A DNA stretch of 64,000 nt, taken from the NCBI RefSeq assembly GCF_002156875.1, contig NZ_NCSY01000002.1, positions 310,001 through 374,000 on the forward strand, in the 5' to 3' direction. Positions 33,629 to 43,030 of this stretch are shown here, piece by piece. This stretch comes from Bacillus sp. EAC (GTDB taxonomy: Bacteria; Bacillota; Bacilli; Bacillales; Bacillaceae_G). The notes below the pieces were generated by a model that was given only the letters and a program-made list of their open reading frames with translations, was not told where the DNA came from and made no database searches. The position numbers were made by a program, and so were the translations under genes. Position 1 is the first letter of the stretch. Every line of letters starts with the position of its first letter.

Positions 33629-36600
33629 TTACAGACCTAAATCCTTTAATACATCCTCTAATTTCTTACCTTTGTAAGCTAATTTAGCTTTAGGTGGATT
33701 AGTAGCTGTTGGGTTTTGTGCAGTGTAGTTATTTACTACATATGCCATATCACTTTGATCCACTTTGCCATCAAAATTGATATCTGCTGCACGTTTATTT
33801 GTTGCCCAGTAAGTTTGTAAGTATATTGCATCTTGAACGTCAACTACATTATCCTGGTTAACATCCCCTGCAAGAGTACTTACATCACCTGTACTAACAT
33901 TTAATCCCACTGCCTTACCGTTTTGGTCTTCACCTACAACAACATTTTGAGTGTAAGTAAAATGGCCTGGTACACTGACCGTTAAAGTATACGGTACAGT
34001 TGAAGCAGGTAATTTCGTAGCAACAAATGAACCATTTGCAGATACTGAAACATTAAATGATTGTCCTTGACTATTTTTCAAAGTAACAGTTGCTAGTTTT
34101 GTATAATCCGTATTAGCTTTCGTAGCTCCCGTATCTGATGTAAATGCATTAGCTTTTACATTTCCAGTTAACTTTCCGAAAGTAGGAATTACATTAATAC
34201 TGCTTCCAGCATGAGCTAAATTTACCACTTGGTCACTTGCATTCGTATAGCTTGCAGATTGGCTATCAAATGCTACATTTTTCGTGAAATCATCATCTTT
34301 TACCTTTACATTAATCGTAAATAATGGTTCATTTCCTGATAAAGATTGACCTGTAGCAGCGTTATAATTAACTGTATAAATTGTTTGGCTACCACTTGTT
34401 TGAGTCGTAAATGCTGCTGAACCACTAGCTGCAGTTACATTGTTTACTGCTGCAAATGCAGTTGGTAATGCAAATTTATACGTTGCATTTTTAGCATTTT
34501 GTAAATTGTAACCAGTTACTGCAAAATTAACTGAATCACCAGATTGAACTGACGTTGCAGATGGTTGAGCATATAAGTAAGAGCTTCCTTTTTTCACTAA
34601 AGTGAACGTCTTACTTCCAGCGTAGTTTGATGCAGCATCTGCACCTGAAATTCTAATCGTTGTTACATCTTGATTTGGAAGTGTCACTGAAGCTGAGAAT
34701 GTCCCATCACTATTGACCGCAACAGCTTTACCAGCACCACCATTTACATAATATTTAAGTGTATTTTTAGACTGACTAACTGCCAAGCCAAGAGCTTTTG
34801 CATCTTCAATGTCTTGGTCAAATAACTTACCTGAAATTGTTGTCGAAGTTCCTTCCACTTCTTTAATTGGAATACCAGCATCTAAATTCGTTTCGAAAAC
34901 TGGTTTATTTCCTTCAACAATAAAGTCATCCGTTGTAGTTGTTTGTTTAGAAGATACTTCACTTGTACCAACTAGTTTAATTTTATAATGTCCAGGTTTT
35001 GCATGAACTACTTCATTCGTAATTTGGTTATCTTCAATTTTTAAATAAGTTCCATCGAAGAAATTACTGATTTGTAATGTAGCACCATCACCAATCGCAT
35101 ATCCATCTACTTGACCTAGATATCCAACATCCTTACCATTTTCATCTTGAACAACGAAGTCAATCGTTCTCATCATTGAATTGTTTTGGAAAATTAAGCT
35201 AGCGAATGGATCATAGTATTCAGTTGGCTCTGTACTACTTGTAACTAGAGGATCAAGCACCAGTACGCCTGCGAATCCTTCTGTTACTGTACGAATAGAC
35301 CAAGGGATTTGATATTCCTCTGCAGGATTATCTTTATTTGTTAGCACGATATATCCTTCATAAATTCCTTTTGCTGCTGTACTTGGTACATTAATTGACG
35401 CTTTAATCGTTTTAGTTGAAATGCCTTTTGCTGTAAGTAATTGTTTACCATTTGCATCTGTTGTTAGTCCTGATAATGAAACGGCTACACCATTTGCAGC
35501 TGGATCTAATGAACCTCTTGTTCCAACTTGGTTAACAAAACTCACATTAAATGTTTTTGCTTTCTCACTTCTATTCTTAACTTCAACTGATTTAGTACTT
35601 GTAAAATTACCATCAGTTAAAACATCAAGTCCAAAACTTAGCGCGCCAGTTCGGTCTTTAATTGGTTTCAACCTGTTTTTCACAACGCTATCCGTTTTAT
35701 CAAGAACTTTAACTTCTAATTGAGAATGAATCGCTTCATACGGATCCATTAATCCTGCACCTTGCTCGAATACACTGTACGGAAGGTCTAAATCATCAGA
35801 CGTATTCATTAAGATTGTTTTTACATCTTCTGGTTCTAATCCAGGATTAGCTTGTAATAATAAAGCTGCAGCTCCAGCAACATTTGGTGCTGCCATTGAT
35901 GTTCCTGAAAGTGGTTCATATGCAAAACTATAGTCTGTAGGGTCATTATGATTGCTAATATAAGCAGGAACTGTTGATAAGATACTTTCACCTGGTGCTA
36001 CAATTTCAGGTTTAATATCATAGTTGTAACGAGACGGACCTCGAGAACTAAAATCTGTAATTGTATTACCTTTTGTTTCTTTAACAGCTAAACCACTTAG
36101 CGTAACTTGTGTGCTTCCTGCATCTAATTTTGCTTTCATTGCCATACCGTTTTCGTATGAAGTTGTAAACGTTGGAAGGAAATCAATCCCCTCACCTACA
36201 GAAAGGTTAATATCGCCTTTACCTGCATTTGCAGCACTATTATGAATCAAAACAACTGCAGCACCAGCATCATAAGCATTTTTAATTTTATCTACGAATG
36301 CATATACTCCGCGTGAAATTAAAACGGCTTTCCCTTTTACATCTTTTCCAACAAAATCTCCAGGTGCTCCTAAGCCTGCATAAACTACCTCATAAGACTT
36401 ACCTTCTAAGTCCGTTAGATTATCCTTAATTCCTTTTGCCATTTGTGACCAGCCATTAAGGGTATAAGGATCACCGTTACCTTCTAATTTTGTATTAATA
36501 CTATATCGAGTAGATGGAAGAGAAGACGCACCAACCGTTAATGCAAGTGCAGCTGTACCAGGTGAACCTAGCGTATACATATTTGGTCCACTATTACCAG

Positions 36601-37726
36601 CAGATACAACAGCCGTAACACCAGCTAATACTGCATTGTTAATGGCGATACTCTCAGGAATTAATGGATCATTTACAGCTGATCCTAATGAAAGGTTCAT
36701 AACGTCCATACCTTCTTGTACAGCACGATCGATACCTGCAATTACATTTTCAGACGATCCACTACCATATGGTCCAAGAACACGGTAAACATAAATGTCT
36801 GCATCAGGAGCCATACCAACTGTGCGATAAGCACTATCATTTTTTCCACGACCCGCAATGATACCTGACACGTGTGATCCATGTTCAGTATAATAAGCAC
36901 TTCCTCTTTCATTTAATTCAGGCTCACCTGAATTCTTCCAATCTTCATATGTAGTTTCCATTGGGTCACTATCATTATCTACAAAATCGTATCCGCCTTT
37001 ATATGCATCTCTTAAATCTGGGTGATTATAATCAATACCAGTATCGATTACAGCTACTTTAATTCCTTTTCCTGTAATCTTTTCTTCATGTAGCTTATCA
37101 ATGTTGATTGATGGAATTTGATTACTAGTCGATTGATTTGCTCCAGCCATCTCTTTAATATCTTGCTTATCCTGCTTAATTACAGGCTCACCGTATACCT
37201 TAACACTGCTATAAATTGCTTTAACAGCTTTTGATTTTAATAAAGTCTCAATTTGATTTGCTGGTAGTTTCATAGAAACACCATTTAAAGCATTTTTATA
37301 CGTATTATTAATTTGGTAATTTACTTTATTACTTAATAATGACTGTACATCCTTTTTAAACTCTTGATGACTTGCGTCAACCTTTGCTTGTGCCTCATTT
37401 AGAGACAAATTACCACCTTCAAGCTTTGACTCGAGTTGTGCAACAACAGCTGGCTTCTGATTAAACTCAACAATAATTGAAGTTTGAGCAGAACTATTTA
37501 AATTAACATCAGGTGATAACTGAAGACCAGATACATCTGATGCTTGTAATGTTTTTAATGCTGTACGTTGTGCAGAAGTTAAAGATGCTAAATAATCTTC
37601 TACTTTGCTATAACTCTTTCCCGTTGCAGCGTATGTTGCTTGATTAAATGATGGCAATAGCATTGTAGTTGACATAGCTACTGCGATCGTCCCCCTTAAT
37701 AACTGCTTTTTCTTTTTCTTATTCAT
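33629..37726 (-). CDS. Multidomain S8 protease with cohesin-like and dockerin domains
   Basis: Start ATG at 37726 (AGGAGGAG upstream); a longer in-frame extension lies in the leader. 1365 aa. Signal peptide to about 34; I9-type propeptide about 80-180; S8 domain with D228 (VIDTGID), H282 (EHGSHVSG) and S610 (SGTSMAAP), interrupted by a PA domain near 410-550. Next comes a Fn3-like C5a-peptidase-type region (~700-830), further beta domains, a cohesin-like domain (~1080-1210, YAQPSATSVQSGDSVNFAVT), a carboxypeptidase-regulatory-like domain (~1220-1290), and a type I dockerin (~1290-1345) with two calcium loops (DVNQDNVVDVQDA; DINFDGKVDQSD). No wall anchor, so it may attach by cohesin-dockerin contacts. 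Self-assembly between copies is possible (inference). Confidence 0.9.
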   Translation of the reverse strand: MNKKKKKQLLRGTIAVAMSTTMLLPSFNQATYAATGKSYSKVEDYLASLTSAQRTALKTLQASDVSGLQLSPDVNLNSSAQTSIIVEFNQKPAVVAQLESKLEGGNLSLNEAQAKVDASHQEFKKDVQSLLSNKVNYQINNTYKNALNGVSMKLPANQIETLLKSKAVKAIYSSVKVYGEPVIKQDKQDIKEMAGANQSTSNQIPSINIDKLHEEKITGKGIKVAVIDTGIDYNHPDLRDAYKGGYDFVDNDSDPMETTYEDWKNSGEPELNERGSAYYTEHGSHVSGIIAGRGKNDSAYRTVGMAPDADIYVYRVLGPYGSGSSENVIAGIDRAVQEGMDVMNLSLGSAVNDPLIPESIAINNAVLAGVTAVVSAGNSGPNMYTLGSPGTAALALTVGASSLPSTRYSINTKLEGNGDPYTLNGWSQMAKGIKDNLTDLEGKSYEVVYAGLGAPGDFVGKDVKGKAVLISRGVYAFVDKIKNAYDAGAAVVLIHNSAANAGKGDINLSVGEGIDFLPTFTTSYENGMAMKAKLDAGSTQVTLSGLAVKETKGNTITDFSSRGPSRYNYDIKPEIVAPGESILSTVPAYISNHNDPTDYSFAYEPLSGTSMAAPNVAGAAALLLQANPGLEPEDVKTILMNTSDDLDLPYSVFEQGAGLMDPYEAIHSQLEVKVLDKTDSVVKNRLKPIKDRTGALSFGLDVLTDGNFTSTKSVEVKNRSEKAKTFNVSFVNQVGTRGSLDPAANGVAVSLSGLTTDANGKQLLTAKGISTKTIKASINVPSTAAKGIYEGYIVLTNKDNPAEEYQIPWSIRTVTEGFAGVLVLDPLVTSSTEPTEYYDPFASLIFQNNSMMRTIDFVVQDENGKDVGYLGQVDGYAIGDGATLQISNFFDGTYLKIEDNQITNEVVHAKPGHYKIKLVGTSEVSSKQTTTTDDFIVEGNKPVFETNLDAGIPIKEVEGTSTTISGKLFDQDIEDAKALGLAVSQSKNTLKYYVNGGAGKAVAVNSDGTFSASVTLPNQDVTTIRISGADAASNYAGSKTFTLVKKGSSYLYAQPSATSVQSGDSVNFAVTGYNLQNAKNATYKFALPTAFAAVNNVTAASGSAAFTTQTSGSQTIYTVNYNAATGQSLSGNEPLFTINVKVKDDDFTKNVAFDSQSASYTNASDQVVNLAHAGSSINVIPTFGKLTGNVKANAFTSDTGATKANTDYTKLATVTLKNSQGQSFNVSVSANGSFVATKLPASTVPYTLTVSVPGHFTYTQNVVVGEDQNGKAVGLNVSTGDVSTLAGDVNQDNVVDVQDAIYLQTYWATNKRAADINFDGKVDQSDMAYVVNNYTAQNPTATNPPKAKLAYKGKKLEDVLKDLGL

Positions 37727-37877
37727 GTTTCTCCTCCTAAAAATAATTAAACTGTTTGATGTACATACAAAGACGTACAAACTCAATTCTATGTAAGAAT
37801 TCTTTTTAAAGGACAATATTCCTATTAGAACTATCCGACAGAAAATTTACAAATCTAAAAATAATAAGGAATTTTGC

Positions 37878-37909
37878 AAAAAAGAAACAAATTAGTTTCT
37901 AATTTGTTT
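37878..37909 (-). terminator. Terminator-like hairpin inside the protease leader
   Basis: On the minus strand AAACAAATTAG-AAA-CTAATTTGTTT followed by CTTTTTTG. It lies about 150 bases before the protease start and no gene ends there, so it could be an attenuator. Confidence 0.6.
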
Positions 37910-37995
37910 TCTTTGACACCTTATAAATACTCGATTTATGGCTGTTTAAACCTCATTTTAAGCTTTATTTATACTAGTAGTTTACTAGGGTATAT

Positions 37996-38002
37996 TGTCG
38001 AA
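37996..38002 (+). promoter_or_regulatory. Putative Spo0A box next to a SinR-type site
   Basis: TGTCGAA exact core, 5 bases from the palindrome at 38008. Confidence 0.4.
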
Positions 38003-38007
38003 CGAAT

Positions 38008-38023
38008 GTTCATTATTGAGAAC
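38008..38023. promoter_or_regulatory. SinR-type palindrome upstream of the protease
   Basis: GTTCATTATTGAGAAC, same 16-bp layout as 33283. It is 282 bases before the protease start (minus strand). Confidence 0.5.
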
Positions 38024-38190
38024 TTATTTTCAATTAAAGAAAAAATTATTTAAAATTCAAACAATAAAACAAAGCATTTATTATCTTAATTCTTGAGTTG
38101 TAGAAATATAATTCTTATCTCAACATTTAAGAGTAAGACACAAACTGAAGATCATTATTATTTCTTACGCTAGATTAATAATCTACTCTT

Positions 38191-38197
38191 TGTCGAA
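38191..38197 (+). promoter_or_regulatory. Putative Spo0A box upstream of the second sinI
   Basis: TGTCGAA in CTTTGTCGAAAGA, 395 bases before the sinI2 start. Confidence 0.4.
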
Positions 38198-38592
38198 AGA
38201 TTGATCCTACTAAAATATACTAAAAAAACACAAAGTGTATAATTCCCGTTAGCCTATCACCTTTTTGGGCTTTTTTATTATGTTACAATAGTTGAAAAAA
38301 ATTTATAAATTACAATTTATAACAATACTTTCTTAAGTGAATATGTATAATGTGAAATACAATAAAGTAATTTAAAAATAAATTTTTAAACTAGTAAATA
38401 AACTGAATAACGTCATCCTATCTTTCTCACAAATTATGGACAATAATTTTACTTGATACTACATTTTTTAAGCATAAAATGAAATAATTTATCGTAATTT
38501 TAAATAAGGTATATTCTTGTACCATTTCATTACTTTAGTAGTACCGTGCAAAATACCTAGTCTTATAACCGGATTTTAGGAGGGAATTATTC

Positions 38593-38730
38593 ATGCAAGA
38601 AAGTTTATTGGACAACATTAAGGAATTAAGTTGGTTGGATCTTCTATTAGAATGTATTGAAGTTGGAATGTCGCCATCTGAAGTCCAACAATTCATAAAA
38701 GAATCAGCATCTAGAGCAAAACAGGTCTAG
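38593..38730 (+). CDS. Second SinI-like anti-repressor
   Basis: 45 aa, the same length as the first SinI; TAGGAGGGA precedes the ATG. Residues 13-33 (SWLDLLLECIEVGMSPSEVQ) match the SinR-binding helix. It lacks an intact sinR directly after it: a broken sinR remnant follows, and the next intact sinR is 2.9 kb away beyond a beta-helix gene. Unlike the first sinI, its leader has no c-di-GMP riboswitch, so the two copies should respond to different inputs. It could antagonise any of the SinR-type proteins of this locus. Confidence 0.85.
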   Translation: MQESLLDNIKELSWLDLLLECIEVGMSPSEVQQFIKESASRAKQV

Positions 38731-38749
38731 GTTTCTATTTCCAATAAAA

Positions 38750-38848
38750 CTTGACGAACTTGCTAGCATTGCATAATCCTATATTAGTACAATAGAACAA
38801 CTACAACAAAGTAATCTATTTAAGTCCATGATAAAATTGATAGTATAA
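38750..38848 (+). pseudogene. Broken sinR fragment
   Basis: Read in one frame it gives LDELASIA, a stop, then SYISTIEQLQQSNLFKSMIK, which lines up with LAERAGVAKSYISSIERQLQSNPSIQVLDKIA of the intact SinR at 41594. The conserved Lys codon AAA has become TAA at 38774. The first ~17 residues, the start codon and the C-terminal helices are gone. It follows sinI2 just where sinR should be. Confidence 0.8.
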
Positions 38849-38887
38849 AAAATAATTAATTTGTTAAGAATAATAAAACTTTAAATA

Positions 38888-38940
38888 AAAACCCTATCAA
38901 CTGTTTCCTTTAAAGGAAACAGTTGATAGGGTTTTTATAC
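38888..38940 (+). terminator. Very strong terminator after the sinI2 / broken sinR unit
   Basis: About 21-bp perfect stem starting AAAACCCTATCAACTGTTTC with its complement, centred on TTTAAA, then TTTTT. Confidence 0.95.
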
Positions 38941-38976
38941 TTTTATTACCTCTATATTTAATTTTGTAAATTTCCA

Positions 38977-39018
38977 CTAATCTACTATCACGGCGATAGA
39001 TTAGCTCCATACTATAAT
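38977..39018 (+). promoter_or_regulatory. -10 element with overlapping palindrome for the beta-helix gene
   Basis: CTAATCTA (38977) and TAGATTAG (38997) form an inverted repeat, with a nested CTATC/GATAG, ending 9 bases before TATAAT at 39013-39018. No -35 match is seen; the palindrome occupies that place, which suits an activator or repressor site. Confidence 0.5.
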
Positions 39019-39050
39019 ATATAAATAAATAAATTGGAGATGTTAACTAT

Positions 39051-41288
39051 TTGAAAAAAATGCTTCTACTTTTCATAAGCGCCTTATTACTATTAGCTAT
39101 TGTAGTAGTACAAGTTGTCGCAATTAAAAACCCACAAAGTTACTCACCTGGAATCTCTAAATTAGCCATAACTAAAGGGAATACAGTAAAATCTCTCTCA
39201 CTAAATTTACCCACCTATTCTTTCACCAATATCAACCAAACTGCCCAAGTAAAAGTTACAGCTACTTATACTAATCTGACAAAAAAAGATGTCACAAATA
39301 CTGCAAAATATTCTATCTTGAACCAAACAATTGCAACGATTAGTAATACTGGTCTCATTACATCAAAAAGTAATGGATCAACCACATTAACTGTTAGTTT
39401 AGATGGTGTGAAAACAACTAGTACTATTAAGGTAAACAGCACTTTACCCGTCAAAACACTCGTTTCCTTAAGTGTTGTTCCTAATTCTCTTGATTTAACT
39501 ATCAATGAATCCAAAACACTTGCTGTTCAAGCAAATTATTCCGATCAATCAGTAGCAAATGTAACTTCTCAAAGCCAATTTTCTTCCTCTAATCCAAGCG
39601 TTGCAACAATTAATTCTATAGGAGCTGTTACAGCTATCAATCCTGGTACTACTACGCTCTCTGTTACTTACGGAAATATAACACAATCAGTAGTGGTAAC
39701 AGTATCAGCTTCGGTAAATCAAGTAAATGTTAAAAATTATGGTGCGATTGGTAATGGTACAAAAGATGATACGGCTGCCTTTCAATCCGCAATCGATTAT
39801 TTAGGATCCAGAGGCGGTGGTAATGTATATATTCCTGCGGGAACCTACAGTTTGAATCCAATTTTTCTTAAACCATTTGTCAATTTAGTCGGTGAAAATC
39901 GTGATACAGTTACTTTAAAATTATCTGACACTAGTGGATCTGGTTATTACCGTGTTATTACTATGGCAAATGATACAAAAATACAAAACATCACATGTGA
40001 TGGGAATGCTCAAAAACATCCAGATGGGATCGAGCACATGCATTGTATCTTTGCATACGATGCGGATCGTATTGTTATTGACAACAATCTTTTAAAAAAT
40101 GCAGTAGCAGATGGTATCTCAATTTCGGGTTCAACAGATGCTAGCAATAATGTCATTATTTCAAACAATATTTTAGAAAATAATGGACGCTCTAATATTG
40201 TCATTGAGCAAGTGAATCATTTAAAAATCTTCAATAATATTAGTACAAATACGTTAGGACGCCCGGCTTTACACTTCGAACCATGGGAAGAAATGAATTT
40301 TGATGATGCGAAAATATACAATAATACCTTTACTTCAAATGCATCTAACGGAGATTACTGTATTCAACTTGAAGGTGGAAAAAGTGATAATAATTATTTT
40401 AACCACGTCGAGTTCAATAACAATACAGTTAACTGTCCAAATGGTGGGTTCCTAGTGATGGAGACAAATGGAGCGAAAATTTTTGATAATACTCTAAACG
40501 TTAATCAAATTTTCGTTTGGATAAAAAATAAAGATCTTGAAATCTACCATAATACTATCAACTCTGTAGCGGGTTTTAAAATCGAGGGTACTTGGGGAAT
40601 AAATTCAATTAATACTCAAATTTACGATAACATTGTAACGACAAAAGACGATGCGGTTTCTATTATTGCCGGATCAGAAGATACAAAATTCTCGAGAAAC
40701 ACTTTCACCGGTAATGGTCAGGGTGCTGCCGTTTATACTTTCGCTACTGTAACAGACATCAAAAATACGTCATTCATTGATAATACCTTTACAAATTTTG
40801 ATGTTGGAATCATTACAGATTATAACTATTATGACGTTTTAAAAATAGATGGTTTACTAGTTCGGGGCAATACGTTTAAGAATTTTAATTATTTTGCTCT
40901 TTATGTCAAAGGAACGACGAAAAATGTAACAGTTGATCAAAACACCTTCACTAATGCTTCCGCTGTTTCAATTACAGTTCAAGATGGGCCAATGACAAAC
41001 ATCTCAATTACAAATAATACAATTTCAGGGGGCTTCAATGGAATTGTTCAAAGTCAAAATGGGAAAACAGGCTCCTTAGACGGTTTCTTGATTTCGGGAA
41101 ATCGCATTTCAAACACAACTGATCCAGGTGACGCATGGCATACTGGTGCAGCGATTGAATTAATCAAAGGAGCAAAAACTCCAACAAATGTGTCTATAAT
41201 AAATAATACGTTAACTGGAAATGCCGTGAATAAAATTACTGTACCAACTGCATTGCTTCCTTATGTTAAAAATAATATTTTTAATTAA
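39051..41288 (+). CDS. Exported protein with two Big2 Ig-like domains and a pectate-lyase-type beta-helix
   Basis: 745 aa, start TTG at 39051 after GGAG; the ATG at 39060 is a possible alternative. Signal peptide or anchor at residues 3-24. Residues about 55-135 and 140-225 are bacterial Ig-like (Big2) domains (ISNTGLITSKSNGSTTLTVS; INSIGAVTAINPGTTTLSVT). From about 230 the pectate lyase 3 / glycosyl hydrolase 28-type start VNVKNYGAIGNGTKDDTAAF opens a right-handed beta-helix with many NNT/DNTF turns up to the end. Catalytic residues cannot be assigned. Polysaccharide lyase or hydrolase is the usual role; acting on the organism's own exopolysaccharide is possible. It stands between sinI2 and sinR2 as if inserted. 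Confidence 0.85.
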   Translation: MKKMLLLFISALLLLAIVVVQVVAIKNPQSYSPGISKLAITKGNTVKSLSLNLPTYSFTNINQTAQVKVTATYTNLTKKDVTNTAKYSILNQTIATISNTGLITSKSNGSTTLTVSLDGVKTTSTIKVNSTLPVKTLVSLSVVPNSLDLTINESKTLAVQANYSDQSVANVTSQSQFSSSNPSVATINSIGAVTAINPGTTTLSVTYGNITQSVVVTVSASVNQVNVKNYGAIGNGTKDDTAAFQSAIDYLGSRGGGNVYIPAGTYSLNPIFLKPFVNLVGENRDTVTLKLSDTSGSGYYRVITMANDTKIQNITCDGNAQKHPDGIEHMHCIFAYDADRIVIDNNLLKNAVADGISISGSTDASNNVIISNNILENNGRSNIVIEQVNHLKIFNNISTNTLGRPALHFEPWEEMNFDDAKIYNNTFTSNASNGDYCIQLEGGKSDNNYFNHVEFNNNTVNCPNGGFLVMETNGAKIFDNTLNVNQIFVWIKNKDLEIYHNTINSVAGFKIEGTWGINSINTQIYDNIVTTKDDAVSIIAGSEDTKFSRNTFTGNGQGAAVYTFATVTDIKNTSFIDNTFTNFDVGIITDYNYYDVLKIDGLLVRGNTFKNFNYFALYVKGTTKNVTVDQNTFTNASAVSITVQDGPMTNISITNNTISGGFNGIVQSQNGKTGSLDGFLISGNRISNTTDPGDAWHTGAAIELIKGAKTPTNVSIINNTLTGNAVNKITVPTALLPYVKNNIFN

Positions 41289-41593
41289 GGAACATTTTAG
41301 ACAAGCCTATCATCTTCACTTTATATAAATGAACAAGCGAATCCTATATGGAATCGCTTGTTTACTTTATATTTAGTTCATGATGTATTAAGGTAAAGAT
41401 TTTCTCTTTAAGAATCCTATTATTCAAATTGGTTGGAAACTTAATTGATTGACTGAAATTTGAATGTCACTTCCACTTATTGATTCTATGAATTACTTTC
41501 CAATTGTACAAAAGATTCATTTCTAAACTAGGAGAACACTAAACTAATATGATATACTTTTTAAAATAGTCAAAAAGATGTGGGGTAACATGT
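41289..41593. other. Gap between the beta-helix gene and sinR2
   Basis: 305 bases holding a terminator (41332-41366) and the sinR2 leader. I see no sinI-like frame here. Confidence 0.45.
41332..41366 (+). terminator. Rho-independent terminator
   Basis: 13-base arms (one mismatch) AACAAGCGAATCC and GGAATCGCTTGTT around TATAT, then TTACTTTAT. Confidence 0.75.
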
Positions 41594-41914
41594 ATGATCG
41601 GAGAACGCATTAAAAAACTACGTTTACAACATGGAATATCTTTAACGGAGCTTGCCGAACGTGCAGGTGTTGCAAAATCTTATATTAGTTCAATTGAACG
41701 CCAACTTCAAAGCAATCCTTCTATTCAGGTACTAGATAAAATAGCAGATGTCTTTAATACAACAGCTGAATATCTACTTAAGGAAGATAATGACGTAACG
41801 AATCAAATAGATTCTGAGTGGATGAAAATATTACAGGAAGCTATAGAATCAGGAATTCCAAAAGAGGAATTAATTAAATTTATTGAATTCAACAAGTTTA
41901 AAAAAGGTATATGA
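41594..41914 (+). CDS. Second intact SinR-like repressor
   Basis: 106 aa, about 80 percent identical by eye to the SinR at 29288: same helix-turn-helix (IGERIKKLRLQHGISLTELA, AKSYISSIERQLQSNPSIQV) and C-terminal oligomerisation helices (SEWMKILQEAIESGIPKEEL). GGGG lies 9 bases before the ATG. It has no sinI directly upstream; the second sinI is 2.9 kb away beyond the beta-helix gene. In B. subtilis the paralogue SlrR pairs with SinR to make a bistable switch, so two near-identical SinR copies could form mixed dimers. It converges with the LCP gene and shares a terminator. Confidence 0.93.
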   Translation: MIGERIKKLRLQHGISLTELAERAGVAKSYISSIERQLQSNPSIQVLDKIADVFNTTAEYLLKEDNDVTNQIDSEWMKILQEAIESGIPKEELIKFIEFNKFKKGI

Positions 41915-41947
41915 TAAATTAAATTAAGTTTTTAGTATTAAAATAGT

Positions 41948-41989
41948 CCATAAAAAACCTACTATCCGTTTATAGTAGGCTTTTTATGG
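41948..41989. terminator. Bidirectional terminator
   Basis: 17-base arms starting CCATAAAAA with one G-U pair on the minus strand; shared by sinR2 (+) and the LCP gene (-). Confidence 0.9.
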
Positions 41990-42037
41990 ACTATTTAGTT
42001 TAAGAAGTTTTTAAACTTTAAAATATTATTTGTATTA

Positions 42038-42949
42038 CTATTTTGATTCTAATTGAAGTTGATTACGTAACTCATTTGAAAGTGATAAACGGTTTTTTTC
42101 TGGAACAAGATAATAATAAATTCCTTTGATTAGCTCTCCACTTCCTTGCAATTGTTCTTGTTCAATATTTCCGCTTGCTTCACGATATTCCTTTTGAATA
42201 TTATAGATTTCTTGTATTGTAAAGTTTGTTACTAAATTTTTCTTAATCGATTTTAATATATCACCATAACCTATTAAATTTTCGATTTTGGATCCTTGAT
42301 TAATTACGGCTTCAATGATTTGTCGTTGCCTTGCTTCTCTTCCAAAGTCACCATTCGGATCATCGTGGCGCATACGCGTAAAACTAAGTGCATCGCTACC
42401 GTTAAGAAAGAGAGTTCCTTTTTTAAAATGAACATCGTCATTTGTAAAATCTAACGTATTATTAACCTTTACACCGCCAATTGCATCAACAACATCTTTA
42501 AATCCTTCCATATTAACTTCCATATAGTAATCTATAGGTATATTTAGAAATTTTTCAACTGTATTAACAGTCATTTGTACTCCACCAAACGCATACGCGT
42601 GATTAATTTTATCTATACGATTTTTACCAACGATTAACGTTCTAGTATCACGTGGAATACTAATTATCTTAGTGGTGTTATTATTTGGATTGACCGTTAA
42701 TAACATTAAAGAATCAGAGCGTCCTCTATCTCCTTCTCGTTTATCAACCCCTAAAAGTAATACAGAAAATGGATCCTTTTCAACTACATTTATGGGTTCA
42801 ATTCGTCTATCTGACTTCTTAATTGGCTGGTAAACTACTTTTGATGTACTCACAACTTCATGATATACAAATAGACCAACTACCCCAACCAATAATGCTA
42901 AGCTTATTAAAACTATAGCTGCTTTTAACATGATCTTTTTCCACTTCAC
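42038..42949 (-). CDS. LytR-CpsA-Psr (LCP) family glycopolymer ligase
   Basis: GTG at 42949 is preferred, since AAGGGG is 8-9 bases before it. 303 aa: short cytoplasmic tail, one membrane helix (about residues 6-28), extracellular LCP domain. Family motifs: LLLGVDKREGDRGRSDSLML (polyprenyl-phosphate and metal binding Arg/Asp), ISIPRDTRTLI, KINHAYAFGG, and the C-terminal RMRHDDPNGDFGREARQRQI. LCP enzymes move lipid-linked wall teichoic acid, capsule or secondary wall polymer onto peptidoglycan. Located at the end of the glycan locus, it likely anchors the locus product or the S-layer-binding wall polymer. A SinR-type palindrome lies over its presumed transcription start. Confidence 0.92.
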   Translation of the reverse strand: MKWKKIMLKAAIVLISLALLVGVVGLFVYHEVVSTSKVVYQPIKKSDRRIEPINVVEKDPFSVLLLGVDKREGDRGRSDSLMLLTVNPNNNTTKIISIPRDTRTLIVGKNRIDKINHAYAFGGVQMTVNTVEKFLNIPIDYYMEVNMEGFKDVVDAIGGVKVNNTLDFTNDDVHFKKGTLFLNGSDALSFTRMRHDDPNGDFGREARQRQIIEAVINQGSKIENLIGYGDILKSIKKNLVTNFTIQEIYNIQKEYREASGNIEQEQLQGSGELIKGIYYYLVPEKNRLSLSNELRNQLQLESK

Positions 42950-43030
42950 GATCACATTCCCCTTTGTCACTTAAAATTAAATGAAAATAACCACTTTACT
43001 ATTTTAGAAGTGGCATTGTCATTAAAACAT

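Larger units (their letters stand above)
37727..38592. other. 866-base intergenic control region between the protease (-) and sinI2 (+)
   Basis: No ORF is supported on either strand. It contains a terminator-like hairpin (37878), two Spo0A boxes (37996, 38191) and a SinR-type palindrome (38008). The stretch 38240-38275 can form only a short AGCC/GGCT hairpin before TTTTTT. The remainder is AT-rich without recognisable structure. Confidence 0.5.

Noticed and set aside
38240-38280. Second riboswitch in the sinI2 leader
   Set aside because: Only a short weak hairpin before T-rich sequence; none of the GEMM core elements are present.
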